From: Saccharofermentans sp.
Lineage (GTDB): Bacteria; Bacillota; Clostridia; Saccharofermentanales; Saccharofermentanaceae
DNA: 64,000 nucleotides
Assembly: GCA_024403855.1 (NCBI GenBank)
Contig: JAKSRC010000005.1
Span: 1 to 64,000, forward strand
Direction of reading: 5' to 3'
The notes under the pieces: model-generated
What the model was told of the DNA's origin: nothing
Seen by the model: the letters and a program-made list of their open reading frames with translations, nothing else
Database searches by the model: none
Made by a program: the position numbers and the translations under genes
Shown: one piece after another, positions 33,147-40,775 of the stretch
Numbering within the stretch: the stretch's first letter is position 1
How the letters are laid out: every line of letters starts with the position of its first letter

Positions 33147-34022
33147 ATGGCTAATGAAACTAAGTTATCTTCTATTAAAAGAAACGAATTAATTTTGAAG
33201 GTAGTTATCTACGTTGTATCAATTATCTTCTCAATCATGACGTTGTTCCCCTTCGTTATGTTGATCGCTAACTCTTATAAGGATACTTACGAAGTTCAGG
33301 GTAACACTTTGTCACTCATTTCTAAGGCTCCTCTTAAGAACCTTAAGAATAACTGGCATCAGATTACCAGCAAGGACGCTTTCCACCCTGGTGTAGGTTT
33401 CAGAAACTCATTTATTGTTGCTACTCTCAGCACAATCCTCAATGTTTACTTCTCAGCCCTCACAGCTTATGCAATTACAGCATATGAGTGGAAGCTCAGA
33501 GATTCATTCAACGCTATGATCATGGCAGTAATGATGATTCCTGGTACGGTTACTATGATCGGTTTCTTCCAGATGGCATATAAGATTGGTTTGGTTAATA
33601 AGCTTTCAGCTCTCATTATCCCTTCAATCGCTGCTCCTACTGTAGTATTCTTCATGCGTCAGTACTTGCAGGCTTCCCTCTCAATGGAAATCGTACAGTC
33701 TGCTAGAATCGACGGTGCAGGCGAGTTCAGAATCTTTAACCAGATCGTTCTCCCTCTCATGAAGCCCGCTATCGCTACTCAGGCTATCTTCGCTTATGTA
33801 GGAAGCTGGAATAACCTCTTCTCACCTATGATTCTTCTTACTGATAAGAATAAGAAGACTCTCCCTGTCATGGTATCCTTGCTCAACGGTGATATTTATA
33901 AGAAAGAATACGGCGCTATTTACTTAGGACTCCTTGTTACAGTTCTTCCTCTTATCGTCGTTTACGCTTTCCTTTCTAAGTACATCGTAGAAGGTGTTGC
34001 ATTGGGTGGTGTAAAGTCCTAA
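33147..34022 (+). CDS. Carbohydrate ABC importer permease (MalG-like)
   Basis: 291 aa with six membrane segments. The EAA-loop equivalent reads VQSARIDGAGEFRIFNQIVL (about 184-203), the usual MalG-type variant. It starts 11 bp after the previous permease. The operon ends with a strong terminator at 34085. Confidence 0.93.
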   Translation: MANETKLSSIKRNELILKVVIYVVSIIFSIMTLFPFVMLIANSYKDTYEVQGNTLSLISKAPLKNLKNNWHQITSKDAFHPGVGFRNSFIVATLSTILNVYFSALTAYAITAYEWKLRDSFNAMIMAVMMIPGTVTMIGFFQMAYKIGLVNKLSALIIPSIAAPTVVFFMRQYLQASLSMEIVQSARIDGAGEFRIFNQIVLPLMKPAIATQAIFAYVGSWNNLFSPMILLTDKNKKTLPVMVSLLNGDIYKKEYGAIYLGLLVTVLPLIVVYAFLSKYIVEGVALGGVKS

Positions 34023-34084
34023 TAAGACTTATCTCTCATGCAATGAGATTCAGCTTTTAAGCTGATTAAAAACGAATAGTTTAT

Positions 34085-34128
34085 ACTGCGTCTTTGAATT
34101 TTGCCTCCTCAAAGACGCAGTTTTTTTA
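34085..34128 (+). terminator. Terminator of the sugar importer operon
   Basis: Perfect 13-bp stem (actgcgtctttga/tcaaagacgcagt), 11-base loop, then TTTTTTT. Confidence 0.95.
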
Positions 34129-34145
34129 TGTCTGAAAATATTCAC

Positions 34146-34176
34146 ATAAAAAGACCGGCACGGTGGCCGGTCTTTA
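34146..34176 (-). terminator. Terminator of the AraC-type regulator gene
   Basis: On the minus strand the stem aaagaccggc/gccggtcttt is followed by TTTATG. It lies 13 bp beyond the regulator stop and faces the importer terminator. Confidence 0.8.
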
Positions 34177-34188
34177 TTGATCTTAGAT

Positions 34189-35115
34189 TTACTTATTTTT
34201 AAGTCGCTTCATTCTGTTCCTGAATTGGGAGGGGGAGCAACCATATTGCTTCTTAAAGCATCTACTTAAGGATGTGAGATTGTTAAATCCGCACGACATA
34301 GCAATATCACTGATTTGCAGATCTGTATCAGAAAGCTTTCGTTCAACTTCTTTAAGCTTCAAAGTCGTCTGATATTCGTTAAAGGTCATACCAGTATATT
34401 CTTTGAAGAGTCTGGCGAAGTGGAATTTTGAATAGCCTACATGTGTAGCTGCTTCGTCCATTGAGACGTTTTCTGAACTGTGCATTGCGAGCCATTCAGC
34501 AAGCGACTTGAATTTGATATAAACTTCTCTTTGCTTGTCGTTCTGAATGACCACGAGACTATCAGAATAGTCTTTCTTCATGAGCATTCCAAAAACATCC
34601 ATGAGCTTACTGAATATTGATATTTCTTTTACTGTTGTAGAGTAAAAGAAGTAGAGGTCGTTAATCTCCATGAACCTTTCAAAAATAAGGTTATAAACTT
34701 CTGGGTGAGTTTCAGGAGTAATGAGAAGAGGTTCGTTTATTAATTTCGCAAATTCATCGAAATCGAATAGTCCTCTAAGAAAGTCCAGACTGAAAAGGTA
34801 GATAAATCTGATACCTGATCTTGTTCCGGCAATCTTGTGAAGTGAATTCGGTGGAACGAACAGAATCTCTTTCTCTTTAAGAATTATCGTTCTGTCATCA
34901 AAGATGTAAGTGTATGACTTCTCGATTGGAATAGAGATCTCAAGACATCCGTGCTTATGGACAGGATAGTCCTCAGAACGGTTGTTATACCATATACGCA
35001 TATTTGCGCCAGGAATAAAATCTACTTCCTCAACGTCGTTGCTGACGATACGGCCGGCAAAACTACCAATCGGTTGCTGGTATTTTCCTGGTACTGAATT
35101 ATCGTTAAATTGCAT
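34189..35115 (-). CDS. AraC-family transcriptional regulator
   Basis: 308 aa. An N-terminal cupin-like sensor (about 20-110, with YPVHKHGCLEISIPI and the typical FVPPNSLHKI turn) and a C-terminal pair of helix-turn-helices (about 205-305: MDEAATHVGYSKFHFARLFK and ISDIAMSCGFNNLTSLSRCF). It lies between the sugar importer and the GH3 gene, divergent from the latter, and probably activates one or both in response to an oligosaccharide (inference). Confidence 0.9.
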   Translation of the reverse strand: MQFNDNSVPGKYQQPIGSFAGRIVSNDVEEVDFIPGANMRIWYNNRSEDYPVHKHGCLEISIPIEKSYTYIFDDRTIILKEKEILFVPPNSLHKIAGTRSGIRFIYLFSLDFLRGLFDFDEFAKLINEPLLITPETHPEVYNLIFERFMEINDLYFFYSTTVKEISIFSKLMDVFGMLMKKDYSDSLVVIQNDKQREVYIKFKSLAEWLAMHSSENVSMDEAATHVGYSKFHFARLFKEYTGMTFNEYQTTLKLKEVERKLSDTDLQISDIAMSCGFNNLTSLSRCFKKQYGCSPSQFRNRMKRLKNK

Positions 35116-35301
35116 GCTAACCCCATATCAAAAAATATGTGTAGATTTTATATACATATTTAGTCATTTTCAAGCCTGTTTACCCCAGAAAATAGCAAAA
35201 TCTGTAAAACAAATGACAAGAAGTGGGATATCTAATATGGCTTAAATTAGCATATAATTGTTATAACTACCTAAAATTCTTATGAATAGGAGAGCATAAT
35301 T

Positions 35302-37389
35302 ATGGACCGTGCAAAAGCCATAAAGAGAGCCGAAGAATTAGTCGGCAAGATGACACTTGAAGAAGCTGCTTCTCAGCTTCGTTACGATTCTCCCGCTATT
35401 GATAGACTGGGTGTACCTGAGTACAACTGGTGGAATGAGACGCTGCATGGCGTTGCAAGAGCAGGTACTGCTACAAGCTTCCCTCAGGCTATCGGTCTTG
35501 GTGCTACTTTCGATCAGGAACTCCTTGGCGAAGTTGGTGTTGTTTGTGCTAATGAAGGTCGTGCCAAGTATAACGAATACAAGGCAAATGGCGACCGTGA
35601 TATCTATAAGGGACTTACATTCTGGTCTCCTAACGTCAACCTCTTCAGAGATCCAAGGTGGGGAAGAGGACAGGAAACATACGGTGAGGACCCTGTTCTT
35701 ATTTCAAAGCTTGCTATTCCTTTCATTGAGGGACTTCAGGGTGACGGTGAATACATGAAGACAGCAGCTTGTGCAAAGCACTTCGTTGTTCATTCAGGTC
35801 CGGAAGCTGTAAGACACCAGTTCAACGCTACATGCAATGATAAGGATCTTAACGAGACATATTTGCCTGCATTCGAAGCTTGCGTTAAGGAAGCTAATGT
35901 AGAGTCAGTAATGGGCGCTTATAACCGTACAAACGGAGAGCCTTGCTGCGGCCACTCATATCTTCAGGATATCATTCGTGATAAGTGGGGATTTGAAGGT
36001 CATATCGTTTCTGACTGCTGGGCAATCAGAGATTTTCATGAGCATCACAAGGTAACTAATACCAGTGAAGAGAGCGCTGCTTTGGCATTGAAGAAGGGTT
36101 GCGATCTCAACTGCGGTTGTACTTATATTTCACTCATGAGTGCATACAAGCAGGGTCTTGTTTCTGAGCAGGATATCAGAACTGCAGCAATCAGACTTTT
36201 CACTACCAGATATATTCTCGGTATGTTTGATGAGACTGAATTTGATGGTCTTAACTATCTTGATGTCGAGACAAAGGAAAATCTTGATGTAGCAAGAAGA
36301 GCATCTGAAGAAAGTATCGTTCTTCTTAAGAATGACGGTATCCTTCCTCTCGATAAGAATGAGAAGCAGGTTATCGCTGTTATCGGTCCTAACGCCGATG
36401 ACAGAGCTTGCCTTGTTGGTAACTACTACGGAACATCTTCAGAGTATATTACTGCTCTTGAGGGCATCAGAAACGCTTCAAGTGACAACACAAGAATCCT
36501 CTATTCTGAAGGCTGCAACATTAATACACCTAAGCCGGACGTTCTTTCACGTGAGTATCACAGACTTGCTGAAGCAAAGGCTGTAATCAAGAGATCCGAT
36601 CTTGTTGTACTCGTTATCGGTCTTAATGAGACTCTCGAAGGCGAAGAGGGCGACGAGGGTAACATGTACAGGTCCGGTGATAAGCCTGATCTTAAATTCC
36701 CTAAGACACAGCAGAAGTTGATTGACCTTGTAATTGCTGAAGGTAAGCCTTTCATCACAGTTGTTATGGCAGGTTCTGCTATGGATCTTAGCGCACTTAA
36801 CGATAAGTCTTCTGCTATCCTCCAGGCATGGTATCCGGGTGCAAGAGGTGGTCAGGCAATTGGTGACATCCTTTTCGGTAAGGTAAATCCTTCCGGTAAG
36901 CTCCCTGTTACTTTCTACAAGGATACTAACGATCTTCCTGACTTTGAAGACTACTCAATGAAGGGCAGAACATATCGTTACATTGAGACAGAACCTCTCT
37001 ATCCTTTCGGATATGGTCTTACATACGGAAAGATGGACATCACTTCTGTTGCAAATACAGGCGATAAGGCAAATGGCATAACTGTTAAGGCCGAAATCGC
37101 TAATACAGGTGACGTCAAGACTTCTGAAGTTGTCCAGGTTTACATGAAGGCTGAAGATCCTAACGAAGTTAAGAACACAAGACTCGTTGCATTTACAAGA
37201 ATTACTCTTGAAGCTGGTGCAAACGGCAGCGTAGAGCTGACAATCCCTGCTGAAAGATTCAAGGTTGTAAACGAAAAGGGCGAAAAGGTTGATCCTGAAG
37301 GACCTGTAACTGTATATGTAGGTCTCGGCCAGCCTGACAGCCTTACTGAGACTCTTACAGGTAAGAAGGCTCTCACATTTACTGTTTGA
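35302..37389 (+). CDS. Glycoside hydrolase family 3 (beta-xylosidase type)
   Basis: 695 aa without signal peptide, so cytoplasmic. Domains: TIM barrel (about 1-300) with nucleophile Asp238 in IVSDCWAIRDF, the SDCWAI form common in beta-xylosidases and related GH3 enzymes; alpha/beta sandwich (about 315-560); and a C-terminal fibronectin-III-like domain (about 590-695). YNWWNETLHGVARAG at 43-57 is also typical of xylosidase-type members. It removes non-reducing beta-linked sugars from imported oligosaccharides. Ribosome-binding site aggagag. The neighbouring AraC regulator and sugar importer support a shared pathway. Confidence 0.9.
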   Translation: MDRAKAIKRAEELVGKMTLEEAASQLRYDSPAIDRLGVPEYNWWNETLHGVARAGTATSFPQAIGLGATFDQELLGEVGVVCANEGRAKYNEYKANGDRDIYKGLTFWSPNVNLFRDPRWGRGQETYGEDPVLISKLAIPFIEGLQGDGEYMKTAACAKHFVVHSGPEAVRHQFNATCNDKDLNETYLPAFEACVKEANVESVMGAYNRTNGEPCCGHSYLQDIIRDKWGFEGHIVSDCWAIRDFHEHHKVTNTSEESAALALKKGCDLNCGCTYISLMSAYKQGLVSEQDIRTAAIRLFTTRYILGMFDETEFDGLNYLDVETKENLDVARRASEESIVLLKNDGILPLDKNEKQVIAVIGPNADDRACLVGNYYGTSSEYITALEGIRNASSDNTRILYSEGCNINTPKPDVLSREYHRLAEAKAVIKRSDLVVLVIGLNETLEGEEGDEGNMYRSGDKPDLKFPKTQQKLIDLVIAEGKPFITVVMAGSAMDLSALNDKSSAILQAWYPGARGGQAIGDILFGKVNPSGKLPVTFYKDTNDLPDFEDYSMKGRTYRYIETEPLYPFGYGLTYGKMDITSVANTGDKANGITVKAEIANTGDVKTSEVVQVYMKAEDPNEVKNTRLVAFTRITLEAGANGSVELTIPAERFKVVNEKGEKVDPEGPVTVYVGLGQPDSLTETLTGKKALTFTV

Positions 37390-37452
37390 TTAAAGAACTA
37401 TTGAATATAGCTTTGCGAAGTGCATAACATTTTACATGGAGGACAGATAATC

Positions 37453-38235
37453 TTGGATTTTTCATACCCTTTATTTCAGATTCCGTTTGTAGGTGTCTAT
37501 CTTATCGTTCTGGCATTCTTGTTCGGAGCGGTCTTCGCAAGCTTTATTACATGTACCGCGTGGCGTGTTGTCCGTAATGAAGACTGGATTTATGGTCACA
37601 GCCATTGCGATACTTGCGGTCACGAATTATCTACAGCAGATCTTTTCCCGATAGTTTCCTATATTGCGCTTAAGGGAAAGTGCAGATATTGCGGTTCGAA
37701 AGTGCCTCCGAGAGATCTCATTTTCGAGATCATACTTGGTGTATTATTTGCAGCGACTTTATGGCTTCATGGAGTAGTTGATGCTGCAGTTATTGCAGTT
37801 TTGGCACTTGAGATGCTGCTTTTGGGCTTATCCCTTGCTGACTGGGATTCAGGCGTTATTCCTAACGGATTTCTTGCAGCAATCCTCGTTGTATGGATAA
37901 TGTCCGTTGGTTTCAGACCTGATACTCAGCGTTTTGCTTTTGAAGGACTTATCGCTTCTCTGGCGGCAGGAATCCTTATGGCAATCGTTACGGCAGTTAT
38001 CGGAAAACTCTTCAAGTCAAAGGTAAGCTATGGACCTACAAAGCTTGCTATGTGCTTGTTGCTTTTCCTTGGATTTAAGGGATCTGTTGTCGCTGTAGCA
38101 CTAGGACTTTTATTGGGAATTGTTTTCGCGCTCATTTGCAAGGCGAAAAAGAGAAAGATGTCTATTGCTCCGGCGATCTCGATTGCTTTTGTTGCAGCAT
38201 TCTTTGTTAAAGACTTAGTACCGTTTTTCTCATAA
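37453..38235 (+). CDS. Prepilin-peptidase-like (A24) membrane protein lacking one catalytic Asp
   Basis: 260 aa from TTG 37453, chosen because ggagg lies at 37438-37442; an upstream in-frame GTG at 37420 precedes that site. The N-terminal Cys domain is intact (CDTCGHELSTADLFPIVSY, then CRYCGSKVPPRDLIFE). The first active-site region is present (LSLADWDSGVIPN). The second, normally GxGDxKL, reads SYGPTKL, so its aspartate is replaced by proline. About eight membrane segments. No pilin or type IV pilus genes are seen nearby. It may be a methylase-only or non-enzymatic relative. Confidence 0.75.
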   Translation: MDFSYPLFQIPFVGVYLIVLAFLFGAVFASFITCTAWRVVRNEDWIYGHSHCDTCGHELSTADLFPIVSYIALKGKCRYCGSKVPPRDLIFEIILGVLFAATLWLHGVVDAAVIAVLALEMLLLGLSLADWDSGVIPNGFLAAILVVWIMSVGFRPDTQRFAFEGLIASLAAGILMAIVTAVIGKLFKSKVSYGPTKLAMCLLLFLGFKGSVVAVALGLLLGIVFALICKAKKRKMSIAPAISIAFVAAFFVKDLVPFFS

Positions 38236-38247
38236 TTTATAAGGCGT

Positions 38248-38276
38248 TTGACTTATTCACACTCGTCTTATATAAT
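38248..38276 (+). promoter_or_regulatory. Promoter of rpsU
   Basis: TTGACT (38248-38253), a 17-base spacer and TATAAT (38271-38276): a near-consensus vegetative promoter about 40 bp before the rpsU start. Confidence 0.8.
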
Positions 38277-38316
38277 ATCCGAGTTTGAAATCCACGCGAA
38301 GAGAGGGGGGATAAAG

Positions 38317-38490
38317 ATGTCAGAGATTAAAGTTAAGGATGGCGAGTCCCTTGACAGTGCACTTCGCAGATTTAAGCGTTCTTGCGCAAAGTCAGGCGTT
38401 CTTGCAGAAGTACGTAAGAGAGAACATTACGAGAAGCCTTCTGTAAAGAGAAAGAAGAAGTCTGAAGCTGCTAGAAAGAGAAAGCATTGA
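38317..38490 (+). CDS. rpsU: 30S ribosomal protein S21
   Basis: 57 aa, the normal size. It begins [20 protein letters not shown] and has the basic C-terminus [17 protein letters not shown] 38317 follows gagagggggg; a longer in-frame extension from an earlier GTG would include the promoter and is rejected. A part of the small ribosomal subunit that helps translation initiation. Own promoter and terminator. Confidence 0.97.
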   Translation: MSEIKVKDGESLDSALRRFKRSCAKSGVLAEVRKREHYEKPSVKRKKKSEAARKRKH

Positions 38491-38502
38491 TAAGACTTTA
38501 AG

Positions 38503-38534
38503 AGAGGTTATCCTAACGGGTAACCTCTTTTTTT
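38503..38534 (+). terminator. Terminator after rpsU
   Basis: Stem agaggttatcc/gggtaacctct (one G-U), loop taac, then a run of seven T. Confidence 0.92.
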
Positions 38535-38571
38535 ATCGGTAAATTTGGCCGTATCGAGGGCCTCTATTCTT

Positions 38572-38600
38572 TTGTAAATTGAAGTCAGTTCGGATATAAT
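38572..38600 (+). promoter_or_regulatory. Promoter of the recJ-RSH operon
   Basis: TTGTAA (38572-38577), a 17-base spacer and TATAAT (38595-38600), 33 bp before the recJ start. Confidence 0.65.
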
Positions 38601-38633
38601 AAACTCAATAAAGATAAAGTTGAGAATATTTGT

Positions 38634-40775
38634 ATGTTATTGACCGGTAAGAACTGGCGCTTATCGGCATCCCGGAAAGTTGAGGATGCTGCTGCGCTTC
38701 TTGATGTATTGCTAAAGAATCGTGGAATAACCGAAGGCCAATCCGTAGAGCAGTTTTTGGCTGAAGATGACGGAATTTGGCACGATCCATTCCTTTATAA
38801 CGACATGCATAAGGCGGTCGACATTATCAATGACACGATGGATAGCAATGGCAAGATCCTCGTCTATGGTGACTACGATTGCGATGGCGTTACTGCTACT
38901 TCAATTCTCGTAAGATATTTCAGAAGTCATTCGGTTGATGTCGAGTATATTGTTCCGCACAGAGCTGAGCATGGATACGGCCTTACTGAGAAGATCATGG
39001 ACAAGGTTATCGAATCCCATCCTGATCTTGTAATAACTGTTGACTGCGGCGTTACAAATGTCGATACCGTACTTGAGCTTAAGAATCGTGGTATCAAGGT
39101 CATCATCACTGATCACCATAACGTTAAGGAAGAATTGCCTCTTGCTGACTGTGTTATCTGTGCAAAGAGAGCAGACAATACATATCCTTTCATTGATCTT
39201 TGTGGCGCCGGTGTCGCGTTAAAGCTTGTTGAAGCTTTGGGTAAGGATGGAAGGCATAAGGTTACAGGCAATATCTGGCGTCAGGCAATAGAGCTTGCAG
39301 GTCTTGCGACTATAGGCGACCTTGTATCTGTCACAAATGAGAACAGAACAATAATCAAGCGAGCATTTAAGAGCATGCAGAATCCTTCCAATGTCGGTGT
39401 TGGAATCATGAATGATATGCTTCTTGCGCCTGGAAAGACTTTGGATGAGACATTCATTTCTTTTAATTTTGTCCCCAGAATTAATGCTGCAGGCAGATTA
39501 TATGATTCAGCAGATGCTTTGAAGCTCTTCCTTGAGAACAATCCTACAGAGGCAAAGAGTGCTGCTCAGGATCTGACAAGACAGAATGATGAGCGTAAAG
39601 AGATTGAAGCCAAGGTTTTCGATGAGGCAAGAGCGCAGCTGGAAAGCCCTAACAGGCCTGACAGATGGTCTTTGACTAATACATGTGGTCCTATTGTCGT
39701 TTACAACAAAGACTGGCATCAGGGCGTGCTTGGAATCGTTGCAGGAAAGCTTTCCCAGTTCTATGGAAGATCTGCATTGGTATTTACTGATGATTCAACT
39801 GAGCCCGGTTGTGCAAAGGGTTCAGGAAGAGCATATGGCGACTTTGATCTTTATGAATGCCTTGAAAGAATCTCTGATAAGCTCGTAAATTTCGGTGGCC
39901 ATAAGAAGGCTGCAGGACTTCTTGTAAGAAAGAGCGAGATGGGCATTTTCATGGAGACTTTGGAAGCTGAAGCCGCTAAGATCTATGAAGAGAAGGGCCT
40001 TTCCGGAGAAGAATCCGAAGAGGATGCGATTGTTGCAGAGTGCGAGATCGCACCGGAATGCTTGGATTTTGATGCATATAACAAGGTCAGCAAATTAAGA
40101 CCTTTCGGAATCGGTAATCCTAAGCCGATATTCGTTACAAAGGGTCTTGTGATTTCCGGCATCGCACAGATGAGCCAGGGCGCTCACATAAGACTTGATC
40201 TGACTGATAAGGAAGGCCGATACAGTCTTTCAGCAGTAGGTTTTGGAATGGGCGATTACTTCAGTGTTCTTAAAGCAGGCGACAAAGTCGATATTGCCTA
40301 TACGATGAATGAATACTGCTTCAGAGGCGAGACGTCATTAAGTCTTCACCTTGAAGATATCAGACTTGAAAAGCCTATAGGATTCATGTGGCAGAAGGCA
40401 GATATCGCTGAAAAACTCTATACGAGTGGACTTGCGATGAACCAGATTGCCAAGATGGCACCAGGCGAAGATATAAGAGATCAGATGAAGCCCACGGCAG
40501 AGCAGTACGGCGCATGCTACAAAGCAATCGAGCGTTTCGGAGGTACTGCTATGTCAACTGCGGACTTAGACCTTCTTGCAAGATTGGTTACTAACAATTA
40601 TGATGTAGCGGTAACCCCGTTCCAGTTAAAGCGCTGCCTTGAGGTTTTCGCTGATTGCAAACTGATAAGGTTAAGGACTATGAAGCCCATGAGAGTATGT
40701 TTTAACATTCTCAGAACGGGAGACAAAGTAAAACTCAGTGATTCTGAGGTGTACAGGAGAATACAAGGTGACTAG
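38634..40775 (+). CDS. recJ: Single-stranded-DNA-specific exonuclease RecJ
   Basis: 713 aa. DHH phosphoesterase domain with metal motifs VYGDYDCDGVTAT (about 78-90), VDCGVTN and ITDHHN (about 157-162); DHHA1 domain with GGHKKAAGL (about 422-430); and an OB-fold region. It also carries a C-terminal extension of about 150 residues beyond the standard core, as in several Firmicutes RecJ proteins. It degrades single-stranded DNA 5' to 3' in repair. The ribosome-binding site is weak (gttgagaa). It overlaps the RSH gene by 8 bp. Confidence 0.93.
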   Translation: MLLTGKNWRLSASRKVEDAAALLDVLLKNRGITEGQSVEQFLAEDDGIWHDPFLYNDMHKAVDIINDTMDSNGKILVYGDYDCDGVTATSILVRYFRSHSVDVEYIVPHRAEHGYGLTEKIMDKVIESHPDLVITVDCGVTNVDTVLELKNRGIKVIITDHHNVKEELPLADCVICAKRADNTYPFIDLCGAGVALKLVEALGKDGRHKVTGNIWRQAIELAGLATIGDLVSVTNENRTIIKRAFKSMQNPSNVGVGIMNDMLLAPGKTLDETFISFNFVPRINAAGRLYDSADALKLFLENNPTEAKSAAQDLTRQNDERKEIEAKVFDEARAQLESPNRPDRWSLTNTCGPIVVYNKDWHQGVLGIVAGKLSQFYGRSALVFTDDSTEPGCAKGSGRAYGDFDLYECLERISDKLVNFGGHKKAAGLLVRKSEMGIFMETLEAEAAKIYEEKGLSGEESEEDAIVAECEIAPECLDFDAYNKVSKLRPFGIGNPKPIFVTKGLVISGIAQMSQGAHIRLDLTDKEGRYSLSAVGFGMGDYFSVLKAGDKVDIAYTMNEYCFRGETSLSLHLEDIRLEKPIGFMWQKADIAEKLYTSGLAMNQIAKMAPGEDIRDQMKPTAEQYGACYKAIERFGGTAMSTADLDLLARLVTNNYDVAVTPFQLKRCLEVFADCKLIRLRTMKPMRVCFNILRTGDKVKLSDSEVYRRIQGD

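Noticed and set aside
34085-34176. Attachment site or mobile-element end formed by two adjacent hairpins
   Set aside because: They are explained as the two terminators of convergent genes, each with T runs in the right direction.
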